8,580 nt of DNA, taken from an uncultured Collinsella sp. (GTDB lineage: Bacteria; Actinomycetota; Coriobacteriia; Coriobacteriales; Coriobacteriaceae). Position 1 is the first letter of the stretch. The number at the start of each line of letters is the position of its first letter. Of this stretch, positions 1-5,097 are shown piece by piece. The translations under genes and the position numbers were made by a program. The stretch is from the NCBI GenBank assembly GCA_902479065.1, contig CABSNM010000042.1, forward strand, positions 1 through 8,580, given 5' to 3'. A model generated the notes under the pieces. The model was not told the DNA's origin and did no database searches. It saw nothing but the letters and a program-made list of their open reading frames with translations.

Positions 1-87
1 CGGCGCGGCCGCCGCGGCTGAATTAGACACTCACCATTGTCGGCCTAATCCGCGGTCTTTCATGCAGCAGGGGCTCTCAATGTTTTT

Positions 88-102
88 ATGTCCTGCTCAT
101 AT
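88..102. repeat. Left arm of a 15-bp perfect inverted repeat
   Basis: ATGTCCTGCTCATAT here is the exact reverse complement of 1271-1285. The two arms enclose the secreted-protein cassette and its terminator (1,198 bp outer edge to outer edge). A 15-bp perfect match is unlikely by chance in 8.6 kb. The flanking TCAATGTTTTTATGTCC pattern is reminiscent of the subterminal repeats of IS21-type elements. That resemblance is from memory, and no transposase lies between the arms. Confidence 0.5.
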
Positions 103-207
103 CGTCTCTGCCGGGCGGCGAAAGAGCGCGCCCAACGCCCAGCCGTTTAAGAGCGCCCCCGATACATAGTTGTCGAACCTGGTCGTCTGTTGATAAAAAA
201 GAAACCG

Positions 208-240
208 CTAACGGACAAAATGGCGCCTTTTGCGGATTAG
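208..240. repeat. Imperfect inverted repeat with symmetric internal loop
   Basis: CTAA (208-211) pairs with TTAG (237-240), and CAAAA (216-220) pairs with TTTTG (228-232). The unpaired stretch between the two stems is CGGA on both sides (212-215 and 233-236). The apical loop is TGGCGCC. It lies about 90 bp upstream of the secreted-protein gene, so it could be a protein-binding site or an RNA hairpin. Chance is not excluded. Confidence 0.3.
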
Positions 241-318
241 TCGCTGTGCCGGAAAAATAATTGTCAGAACCAGGCGATAATTAAATTGCCGCGGCTGTCG
301 TTACATATGACACATGAC

Positions 319-324
319 AGGAGG
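319..324 (+). promoter_or_regulatory. Strong Shine-Dalgarno deciding the start of the secreted-protein gene
   Basis: AGGAGG ends 2 nt before the ATG at 327 and 5 nt before the ATG at 330. The normal spacing favours 330 as the start. A third in-frame ATG at 339 is also possible, but its spacing is long. Confidence 0.75.
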
Positions 325-329
325 ACATG

Positions 330-833
330 ATGAAAAAAATGCCCAAGTTGTTGTTAGCAATGGTTGTCCTATTTTTCGCCACCGGATTTATTTTATTGCC
401 CTCCGCAAATGCTTCTGAGTATTTGACGCCCGCCGACGCATGCTTCGATTTGAATGATGGACCGAAACAAGAACGTACTATCGAGCTGCCAGATGGCTCT
501 ACAGGTGTTTTTGGGATAGAGAAAGAGCAAGCTGATGTTGCCCCGATTTGGGACGGCTACTACAACGCTACTGATGGGAATTGGAAGGTTTACTTCTATA
601 CTGGAGTGCTCGATGCTGAGTACTGGATATCAATCAAGAACTACAACATTACATCATGGTGGGGCCATAAGGCATCTTCCGTTGGTGCTGCCTTATCGAA
701 TTTCAGTAAGAGTTTTTCTTCCAAACGAACAAAGTGGAGCTTTCTTTTTACCGGTGTAGGCGGTATGGCGTCTGCGACTTATACTCTTGGAGCTGAAATA
801 AATGGCTCTCGACTGCATACATATCTAGCGTGA
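330..833 (+). CDS. Secreted protein of unknown function (DUF5626-like)
   Basis: This gene encodes a 167-residue exported protein. It has a basic start (MKKMPK), a hydrophobic core to about residue 24 and a likely signal-peptidase I site after Ala-Asn-Ala at residue 28, leaving a mature domain of about 139 residues. There is no lipobox, no LPXTG anchor and no other membrane segment. The mature part opens with an FDLNDG..Q...ELPDGS pattern and continues rich in Trp, Tyr, Gly, Asn and Ser, with alternating polar and hydrophobic residues suggesting beta sheet. This resembles from memory the small secreted DUF5626 family, whose function is unknown; the match is not verified. The start is set by AGGAGG at 319; an ATG at 327 is the alternative. 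A 50-codon membrane-peptide gene follows after 6 nt and shares its terminator, so the two are probably co-transcribed. Codon use and base composition are clearly more AT-rich than in the galM and DeoR genes, suggesting acquisition. A bacteriocin or surface-interaction role would be speculation. Confidence 0.8.
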   Translation: MKKMPKLLLAMVVLFFATGFILLPSANASEYLTPADACFDLNDGPKQERTIELPDGSTGVFGIEKEQADVAPIWDGYYNATDGNWKVYFYTGVLDAEYWISIKNYNITSWWGHKASSVGAALSNFSKSFSSKRTKWSFLFTGVGGMASATYTLGAEINGSRLHTYLA

Positions 834-839
834 TTCAAT

Positions 840-992
840 ATGGGCGTGTTGGGTAAGATCAACATTGGCGGAGAGGTTTCCCTCCTGGCTATAGTTCTGG
901 TTGAGGTCGGAATCACCGCTGCGGTGATCTATCTCGTTTACAAGTTGATAAAGGCTCTCAAAAAGGTTATTGAACGAACCAAACAAGAGTAG
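840..992 (+). CDS. Small single-pass membrane protein (50 aa), coupled to the secreted protein
   Basis: This is a 50-codon frame starting with ATG at 840, 6 nt after the upstream stop, and ending with TAG at 990-992. The product starts MGVLGKINIGGEVS, has a hydrophobic segment at about residues 13-34 (SLLAIVLVEVGITAAVIYLV) with one internal Glu at 22, and ends in a strongly basic tail (K35, K38, K41, K42, R46, K48). The charge pattern predicts an outward N-terminus and a cytoplasmic C-terminus. No good Shine-Dalgarno precedes it, so translational coupling to the upstream gene is likely. A terminator starts 43 nt after its stop, closing a two-gene unit. I do not recognise a family. Size, topology and pairing with a secreted protein fit an immunity, anchoring or export-helper peptide, but nothing shows which. 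It could also be a chance frame; the ideal transmembrane profile and the terminator argue against that. Confidence 0.6.
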   Translation: MGVLGKINIGGEVSLLAIVLVEVGITAAVIYLVYKLIKALKKVIERTKQE

Positions 993-1034
993 GCGGTCAT
1001 CCCACTCGATTTCGAACCCATTTCAGCGGGTGCC

Positions 1035-1074
1035 ATCCTCTCTGTCTGCTCCTCTGTGGGCGGAGAGGATTTTT
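1035..1074 (+). terminator. Rho-independent terminator of the secreted-protein cassette
   Basis: ATCCTCTC (1035-1042) pairs perfectly with GAGAGGAT (1063-1070). The stem can extend inward through G-U and G-C pairs to 1049/1056, leaving a six-base loop. A T-run follows at 1070-1074. It lies 43 nt after the stop of the small membrane-protein gene. Confidence 0.8.
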
Positions 1075-1122
1075 CTATGACTGAGACCGCATCAGCGCCA
1101 AATCCACGCCTATCCTCGACCC

Positions 1123-1269
1123 GTCAACTGGGGACGTTCCTTTCCAGCCGGTGCTTGGGGAGACTCCTTGCCACCCGGTCGTCGTGGATGTTCTTAAACG
1201 ACTAGCGATCGGGGACAGCCCTTGCCGATTGGCCGGTTTGCCGTCCGGGTTGGCAAGGACTGTCCTTTT
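1123..1269. repeat. REP-like structured intergenic DNA ending in a long hairpin
   Basis: The stretch contains repeated short modules: GGGGACGTTCC near 1131, GGGGAGACTCC near 1157, GGGGACAGCCC at 1211 and AGGACTGTCC at 1256. The last two form a long hairpin: GGACAG (1213-1218) with CTGTCC (1260-1265) and CCTTGCC (1220-1226) with GGCAAGG (1252-1258), broken by one C/A mismatch. Four T follow at 1266-1269, so it could act as a terminator on the plus strand. Such GGGGAC-type modules recur between genes in Coriobacteria as I remember them. No RAYT transposase gene is present in this window. Confidence 0.45.
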
Positions 1270-1270
1270 A

Positions 1271-1285
1271 ATATGAGCAGGACAT
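1271..1285. repeat. Right arm of the 15-bp perfect inverted repeat
   Basis: ATATGAGCAGGACAT is the reverse complement of 88-102. It directly abuts the T-run of the 1213-1269 hairpin. Outside it the sequence continues TGTCAAGAGG, which has no exact counterpart outside the left arm, and no target-site duplication is obvious. Confidence 0.5.
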
Positions 1286-1296
1286 TGTCAAGAGGC

Positions 1297-1334
1297 AAAA
1301 TCGGGCCTGGCCCCAACGATATGGGGTCAGGCCC
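1297..1334 (-). terminator. Terminator-like hairpin read from the minus strand
   Basis: GGGCCTGGCCCCA (1303-1315) pairs with TGGGGTCAGGCCC (1322-1334) over 13 positions, with one G-U/T wobble and a six-base loop. Read on the minus strand the stem is followed by GATTTTGCC, a short T-run. It would stop transcription coming leftward from the transposase remnant. The weak T-run leaves open that it is just an element-end hairpin. Confidence 0.5.
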
Positions 1335-1588
1335 TCTCCCTATATCAGCCCGTCCGCGGCGACCTCGGCGTGTCTTACCGACGCTCGTCTTTGCAGTTTA
1401 ATATCCGCCCGCGGCGATCTCTCGCCGGGCAATCCGTTGCTACGGCTGAGGCTTCTACGTCGAACCGACAGTCTGTGCACGCGTGTGGCGCCCTGGGCGC
1501 TCGCAGAAAAGGGACCTGAGGTTCGCCTCAACGGCTTCGGATCGAACCGCTTCCGGGGTGACTGGCTTATGTGCGGGGGACCGCCCCC
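1335..1588 (-). other. Non-coding tail downstream of the IS110 remnant, with an imperfect direct repeat
   Basis: No gene is supported here. Two related segments lie 59 nt apart: one begins ATATCAGCCCGTCCGCGGCG at 1342, the other ATATCCGCCCGCGGCGATC at 1401. A short hairpin, GGCGA/TCGCC, lies at about 1412-1425. Next to the transposase stop, GGGGG (1575-1579) faces CCCCCC (1584-1589) as another hairpin. The stretch probably contains the 3' non-coding end of the IS110 element; its outer boundary may be near 1335-1350 but cannot be fixed without an intact copy. Confidence 0.4.
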
Positions 1589-1942
1589 CTACGCCTCCTC
1601 GGCCATGAGGCCGACCGCCCATACCCAGCAGGCGAGCTCGCGCGCCGTGGCCACGTTCGCCTTGTTGCCGTGGACCCCGCGCGCGAGCAGCGCCTCCCGC
1701 CTCTCGACCAGCCTCCGCACGCCCTTGGCGGCATGCCTCCGGGCGCCCCGGTCCGGGTCCTGGCCCCTGGCGAGGCCCTTCGGCCGAGCGGAGCACGTCG
1801 GGTAGTGCCACGCGGCCTCGACCAGAGCCTTCCTCAGGTGCTTGTTGCCGGCCTTGGTGATCGCGCCCCTGCTGTCGCTCTCCCCGCTGGAGTGCTCGGA
1901 GGGCGTCAGGCCGACCCACGCCGCGAACGAGCGGGCGTTCGA
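1589..1942 (-). pseudogene. IS110-family transposase, C-terminal remnant
   Basis: Read on the minus strand, 117 codons end in TAG at 1589-1591. They give the characteristic C-terminal half of an IS110 transposase: SFAAWVGLTPSEHSSGES, then SRGAITKAGNKHLRKALVEAAWHY, and a helical tail ending VWAVGLMAEEA. This is the Transposase_20 (helix-hairpin-helix/tetrahedral Ser) region; intact proteins are about 350-420 residues, so the N-terminal DEDD catalytic domain is missing. There is no start codon. The frame is broken off against the galM terminator at about 1943-1950, so the remnant inserted or was left by deletion immediately behind galM. It cannot transpose by itself. The exact junction is inferred from where the family pattern stops. 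Confidence 0.85.
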
Positions 1943-1950
1943 CTGGATAG

Positions 1951-1983
1951 AAAAACGCCCGTCGGCGGTGGTGCCGGCGGGCG
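1951..1983 (-). terminator. Rho-independent terminator of galM
   Basis: On the minus strand CGCCCG, a mismatch and CGGC pair with GCCG, a mismatch and CGGGCG around the loop ACCACC (plus-strand 1956-1983). Five T (1955-1951) and TCT follow. The hairpin starts 28 nt after the galM stop. It survived intact although a transposase fragment abuts its T-run. Confidence 0.9.
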
Positions 1984-2011
1984 CTGTTGTGCGATATGTT
2001 GCGCTGTGGGC

Positions 2012-3064
2012 TTAGTGCCTCATAAAGTGGTATTCGATCACATTGCTGTAGGGGTGACCCGGGCCCACAATGCCCTGCGGGAACAGCGGCTGGTGCGGTG
2101 TGTCGGGGTACATCTCTGCTTCGAGGGCAAAGCCGGCGCCCCAGCCATAGTTGGCATCGTCCTTGGCGTGCTCGTCGCCCAGCCAGTTGCCGGTGTAGAG
2201 CTGCACACCCGGAGCGGTGGTGTAGTAGTCCAGCTCGCGGCCGGTCCACATCTCCTCGACATGCAGGGCGCGGCGCAGGTTGCGACCGTATTGATAGTCA
2301 TCGATGCACAGGCAGTGGTCGTAGCCGCGTGCCTGCTTAATCTGCGGATCGTCGGCCTCCATGCCGGGTGCAACGGGGCGCAGCTCGCGGAAGTCAAACG
2401 GCGTACCCTCGACGGGAGCGATCTCGCCGGTGGGGATGTTCTGCTCATCGATGGGCAGGTAGTGGGCAGCGTTAGCAACAAAGAAGTGCTCACAGTCCAT
2501 GCCGGCGTTATGGCCGGCAAGGTTAAAGTACGTGTGGTTAGTCATGGACACGTAGGTGGCGCGGTCGCTCTCGCAGCCATATTCGATACGGAAGCAGCCA
2601 GTACGCGTCACGGTAAACACGGCTGTAAAGGTGCGGTTGCCGGGAAGGCCCAGCTCGCCATCCTCAAGCGAGGTGGTCATGCGCACGGCGTTATGGGCCT
2701 CGTCGAGCTCAACGTCCCACACGCGTTTATGCAGACCGTGCTCAAGATCGCTGTGCAGGTTGTTGGCGCCCTCGTTGGCGGGCATATGCCAGTCCGTGCC
2801 GGCGATGGTGATCGTGGCGCCCGCGGTGCGGTTTGCCACGGGGCCGATGGTCGCGCCAAAGCAGGCGGGGTTGTCAAAGTAATCCTCGAGCTTATCGAAG
2901 CCCAGCACCACATCGCGCACGTTGCCGGGAATGTCGGGCACGTCGACACCAAGCACGGTGGCGCCATAGTCCATAATGCGAACGCAGATCTCGGGCCCGT
3001 TGAGGGTGTAACGATGAACGGGGGTACCGCACGGCGCGGTGCCGAAAAGCTCGGAAGTGATCAT
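2012..3064 (-). CDS. galM: Aldose 1-epimerase (galactose mutarotase)
   Basis: This cytoplasmic enzyme interconverts alpha and beta anomers of galactose and other aldoses, feeding the Leloir pathway. The 350-residue product has the length and motifs of the GalM family. Visible are NRTAG near residue 78, NNLHS with catalytic His104, TNHTYFNL with His177, GYDHCLCID with substrate-binding Asp249, and FALEAEMYPD with the general base Glu315. These positions agree closely with E. coli GalM (His104, His175, Asp243, Glu309). I chose the ATG at 3064 because AGGA lies 5 nt upstream and the family starts here. A GTG at 3124 would add 20 residues that do not resemble the family. The gene stands alone, with its own terminator at 1951-1983, and is divergent from the DeoR gene, which may control it. 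Substrate preference beyond galactose or glucose cannot be read from the sequence. Confidence 0.95.
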   Translation of the reverse strand: MITSELFGTAPCGTPVHRYTLNGPEICVRIMDYGATVLGVDVPDIPGNVRDVVLGFDKLEDYFDNPACFGATIGPVANRTAGATITIAGTDWHMPANEGANNLHSDLEHGLHKRVWDVELDEAHNAVRMTTSLEDGELGLPGNRTFTAVFTVTRTGCFRIEYGCESDRATYVSMTNHTYFNLAGHNAGMDCEHFFVANAAHYLPIDEQNIPTGEIAPVEGTPFDFRELRPVAPGMEADDPQIKQARGYDHCLCIDDYQYGRNLRRALHVEEMWTGRELDYYTTAPGVQLYTGNWLGDEHAKDDANYGWGAGFALEAEMYPDTPHQPLFPQGIVGPGHPYSNVIEYHFMRH

Positions 3065-3208
3065 TTGGTTCCTAACATCGAGGTATTTCTGACAAACTGT
3101 AGCGCGAACAGGCGAGATTATCACTACACCCCACTAAAGCAGGGGTATTTTTCTCAAAAAAGTGATGATTGGAGCTGTGCGGGCGTTCATTTCTGACGCG
3201 CGCGAGTC
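3065..3208. promoter_or_regulatory. galM leader with a two-stem inverted repeat
   Basis: This is the galM half of the galM/DeoR divergent region. An outer stem ATCACT (3120-3125) / AGTGAT (3161-3166) encloses an inner stem ACCCC (3128-3132) / GGGGT (3142-3146), which is followed by a T-run (3148-3152) on the plus strand. On the minus strand GATAAT overlaps the outer stem (about 3116-3121) and is a candidate galM -10, though no good -35 lies 17 nt before it. The structure could be an operator or an attenuator-like hairpin. Confidence 0.35.
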
Positions 3209-3217
3209 TGATACAAT
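3209..3217 (+). promoter_or_regulatory. Extended -10 promoter of the DeoR-family gene
   Basis: TGATACAAT reads as TGn plus TACAAT, an extended -10 element with 5 of 6 matches to TATAAT. No strong -35 is present; TTTCTG about 16 nt upstream is the best candidate. The predicted start of transcription is about 3224, some 45 nt before the chosen GTG. Confidence 0.5.
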
Positions 3218-3235
3218 TTGTTCGTTATTGTTTGA
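3218..3235. promoter_or_regulatory. Helically phased direct repeat, candidate DeoR-type operator
   Basis: TTGTTCGT (3218-3225) and TTGTTTGA (3228-3235) are repeated with a 10-bp period directly behind the -10 element. DeoR-family regulators often bind short phased direct repeats, so autoregulation by the adjacent gene is plausible. This is inference from position and pattern. Confidence 0.35.
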
Positions 3236-3268
3236 ATTGACGTGAGCGTGGAACAGCGAGGACTCATC

Positions 3269-4033
3269 GTGATTAAAGCGGAGCGACAGGATAAGGTTCG
3301 GCAGCTGCTCGAGGAACAGGGAACGGTCTCGGTCAAGGAGATTTCGGATGCGTTAGGTGTCTCGGATATGACGATCCGCCGTGACCTTGAGGAGCTTGCG
3401 AGCCTGGGCGAGATCGAGCGCGTGCACGGCGGAGCCCGCAGTGCGCAGGGCCGTCCACACGCTATGCTGCGCCATGAGTATTCGCACAGCGAAAAGCGCA
3501 CGAAGCATGCCGAGGAAAAGTTGCAGATTGCGCGCCGTTCTGTGGAGCTTATCGAGGAAGGCTCGACCATCTTTTTGGGCACGGGCACCACGGTTGAGCA
3601 GATGGCCTCGATGCTGCCGGCGTTTCGCCTGCGCATTGTGACCAATTCGCTTTCGGTGTTTAACCTGCTCGAGGCGCGCGAAGACTGCGACCTGTGCCTG
3701 GTGGGCGGCATGTACCGTCGCCGCACCGCCGCTTTTGTGGGACCAACGGCCGAGGATACCCTGCGTGCGCTGGGCATCGACGCGGCGTTTATCGGTGCCA
3801 ACGGCATTCTGGACGGCGACGTGTCTACATCCAATATGGAAGAGGGCCGCATCCAGCAGCTCGCCTTTAGCAAGGCCGACTCGCGCTATCTGATCGCCGA
3901 CTCCAGCAAGATCGGCAAGCGCGACTTCTACACCTTCTGCCGCCTGGACAATTTGGACGCCGTGGTGTGCGAGCCGGGCATCGCCGCCGAGGATCGTGCC
4001 GCCATCGAGGAACACACGCAGGTTATTTGCTAG
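3269..4033 (+). CDS. DeoR-family transcriptional regulator of sugar metabolism
   Basis: This is a DNA-binding repressor-type protein of 254 residues, the family's usual size. The N-terminal winged helix-turn-helix spans residues 3-57, with the recognition helix VSDMTIRRDLEEL and the family hallmark RVHGGA at 51-56. The C-terminal DeoR sensor domain (about 75-235) shows GTGTTVEQMA, IVTNSL, LVGGMYRRRTAAFVGPTAE, FIGANGI and YLIADSSKIG, the phosphosugar-binding fold. The GTG at 3269 is the best start: GAGGA lies 6 nt before it, and MIKAERQ is a typical family start. A GTG at 3242 would add nine residues and lacks a ribosome site. It is divergent from galM, hence probably a regulator of galactose/lactose-type genes, with an effector such as a sugar phosphate. 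LacR- and AgaR-type members look alike, so I give no symbol. Residues 123-216 are duplicated at 8231-8510. Confidence 0.92.
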   Translation: MIKAERQDKVRQLLEEQGTVSVKEISDALGVSDMTIRRDLEELASLGEIERVHGGARSAQGRPHAMLRHEYSHSEKRTKHAEEKLQIARRSVELIEEGSTIFLGTGTTVEQMASMLPAFRLRIVTNSLSVFNLLEAREDCDLCLVGGMYRRRTAAFVGPTAEDTLRALGIDAAFIGANGILDGDVSTSNMEEGRIQQLAFSKADSRYLIADSSKIGKRDFYTFCRLDNLDAVVCEPGIAAEDRAAIEEHTQVIC

Positions 4034-4152
4034 TTATCGCTACGGGATTGCCAACGGGTGATGCGGGAGGACTTTTACCTCCTGTCATTGTGGAAACCAG
4101 CGTGTCAGCGCTACGCGATATGACGCGCAAATAAGGACTCCACTATCAAATC
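4034..4152. other. 3' region of the DeoR gene with weak hairpins
   Basis: GGAGG (4066-4070) pairs with CCTCC (4078-4082) around ACTTTTA, but only TGTCATTG follows, so it is a weak terminator candidate for the DeoR gene. A second stem, GCGTGTCA / TGACGCGC at about 4100-4129, has one wobble pair and no T-run. No coding potential is seen. Confidence 0.3.
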
Positions 4153-4209
4153 GTCTCAACCTGTAACAGGTAGGGGTGAAACCACCAACCAGATGTTACA
4201 GATTGAGAC
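4153..4209. repeat. Inverted repeat, copy 1 of a tandem repeat family
   Basis: GTCTCAACCTGTAACA (4153-4168) and TGTTACAGATTGAGAC (4194-4209) match at 15 of 16 positions across a 25-nt spacer. The arms share the core GTCTC[A/G]A[T/C]CTGTAAC with copy 2, and the spacers are related (GGTAGGGGTGAAA here, GGTTAGGACTTAAAA there). It lies between convergent genes. No T-run follows, so a terminator role is doubtful. Confidence 0.8.
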
Positions 4210-4230
4210 AATTCGGCGGGGCCTACCTTG

Positions 4231-4293
4231 TTTGTCTCGATCTGTAACGGTTAGGACTTAAAAACTCGGCTACGTGTTACAGATCGAGACAAA
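4231..4293. repeat. Inverted repeat, copy 2 of a tandem repeat family (18-bp perfect arms)
   Basis: TTTGTCTCGATCTGTAAC (4231-4248) is the perfect reverse complement of 4276-4293, with a 27-nt spacer. It is the better-preserved copy of the unit seen at 4153-4209 and starts 21 nt after it. It ends 12 nt before the stop of the convergent GntR gene. A short string in its spacer, TTAGGACTT at 4251, recurs at 4306 in the last codons of that gene. It may be a dispersed intergenic palindrome of Collinsella-type genomes. Confidence 0.85.
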
Positions 4294-4305
4294 AGAAAAA
4301 GAACA

Positions 4306-5025
4306 TTAGGACTTGAAAATAAAGTTTTGATAAGGGATTCGCCCAGTTAAGACGGTGCGGCAGACAATTGAGATTAGTTTGCCTCCGGAGTCGTAAGCAT
4401 AATGAGTCAGTTCGATGACCGGAAGTTTTGCAACACCATAATTACTGGCTTCGGAATCGCTAAGCTGACGTGCTCTATAGCTTTCCCTAACAGATTGGAT
4501 AGACTTGGACAAGTCGTCCATGATTCTGCTAAATGCCTGAAAATCTAACTGGTTATTCGGAACGCGTGACTTTGAAATGAAGAACGTATCAGCGCCTATG
4601 AAGCTGCCTTCAAGTTCGTAGGTCAATTCAAGACGCTGAATTTCATCGCGACTTTGACATCCAAATTGTTGGAGCATCATTACGGAAATTGGACGACCTG
4701 ATGTGAGGCCGCCGAAATGTTTGGTGATGGCATCCGGATCAACGCCATCGCAATGGCTTGTAAAGTCAAAGTCTAAAAGTGAATTGAGCTCGCTAACGCG
4801 TTTCGGTGCAACAAACGATCCCTTACCTTGGATTCGATAGATACTTCCACGACGCTCCAGCTCACTCATGGCAAGTCGGACGGTTGTTCTGCTTACGGCG
4901 TATTCGTCGCAGAGTTCCATTTCTGTTGGAAGTTTATCGTCTGCTTGATATTCATCGACGATCTGCTTGAGCAGCGCGTCGGTGAGCTGTAAATAGAGTG
5001 GCCGTTTTTCGTGTGTATCGAGCAT
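4306..5025 (-). CDS. GntR-family (HutC/UTRA type) transcriptional regulator
   Basis: The product is a 239-residue regulator. The N-terminal GntR winged helix-turn-helix covers residues 9-73: PLYLQLTDALLKQI, then KLPTEMELCDEYAVSRTTVRLAMSELERRGSIYRIQGKGSFVA, all family hallmarks. The rest (about 95-235) fits a UTRA ligand domain, including the late LELTHYAYDSGGKLISI-type strand seen here as IELTHYAYDSGGKLISIVCRTVL. UTRA domains usually bind a sugar phosphate or related small molecule, and such regulators often control a neighbouring PTS. I chose the ATG at 5025 because GAGG lies 5 nt upstream; the ATG at 5043 would add six residues with a poorer ribosome site. It follows the TIM-barrel gene on the same strand after a gap of about 70 nt, so they probably share a transcript. 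It likely controls the divergent promoters at 6019-6374. Base composition is markedly lower in GC than the neighbouring DeoR gene, suggesting acquisition. Confidence 0.92.
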   Translation of the reverse strand: MLDTHEKRPLYLQLTDALLKQIVDEYQADDKLPTEMELCDEYAVSRTTVRLAMSELERRGSIYRIQGKGSFVAPKRVSELNSLLDFDFTSHCDGVDPDAITKHFGGLTSGRPISVMMLQQFGCQSRDEIQRLELTYELEGSFIGADTFFISKSRVPNNQLDFQAFSRIMDDLSKSIQSVRESYRARQLSDSEASNYGVAKLPVIELTHYAYDSGGKLISIVCRTVLTGRIPYQNFIFKS

Positions 5026-5097
5026 TAGAGCCTCAGTTTGCATGTTGGTTATACCTGATGGTTGCCTCAGTCGGGATGTAACGTGGGCAAGGTAACC

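Larger units (their letters stand above)
1..329. other. Non-coding left edge upstream of the secreted-protein gene
   Basis: I see no convincing gene here. One forward frame stays open from the window edge to a stop near 172, but its composition (an alanine run, then unstructured residues) does not look like protein. The stretch holds one arm of a 15-bp inverted repeat (88-102), a hairpin-like element (208-240) and the Shine-Dalgarno of the next gene (319-324). AT content rises from about 185, where the low-GC island starts. No -35/-10 pair with normal spacing is clear. TTGTCA at 261 and GATAAT at 276 are only 9 nt apart, so the promoter of the downstream gene is unassigned. Confidence 0.5.

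Noticed and set aside
2..172. Open plus-strand frame at the left edge
   Set aside because: There is no start, composition is low-complexity then random-like, and it runs through the inverted-repeat arm.
1077..1205. 42-codon frame starting just after the cassette terminator
   Set aside because: It has no ribosome site, begins right behind a terminator and lies in REP-like DNA. The product has no hydrophobic or domain pattern.
1539..1548. tRNA T-loop-like GGTTCGATCC on the minus strand
   Set aside because: No acceptor, D or anticodon arms fit around it, so it is a chance match in GC-rich DNA.
1455..2249. Minus-strand frame of 264 codons over the IS110 remnant and galM end
   Set aside because: It is rich in Arg, Gly and Pro as expected for a shifted frame of GC-rich DNA. 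The IS110 motifs are in a different frame.
3091..3100. 10-mer GACAAACTGT shared with 8211-8220
   Set aside because: Many 10-mers repeat by chance in a window of this size, and the flanks do not align, so it is not evidence that the duplication extends upstream.
1571..3196. Long open plus-strand frame of 541 codons
   Set aside because: It is the antisense of galM and of the IS110 remnant. It has no family resemblance, and galM motifs on the minus strand are unambiguous.
4306..4314. TTAGGACTT repeated from 4251 as a possible 3'-end duplication of the GntR gene
   Set aside because: Nine bases are too short to claim duplication, and the spacer of the other repeat copy has a similar but different string.
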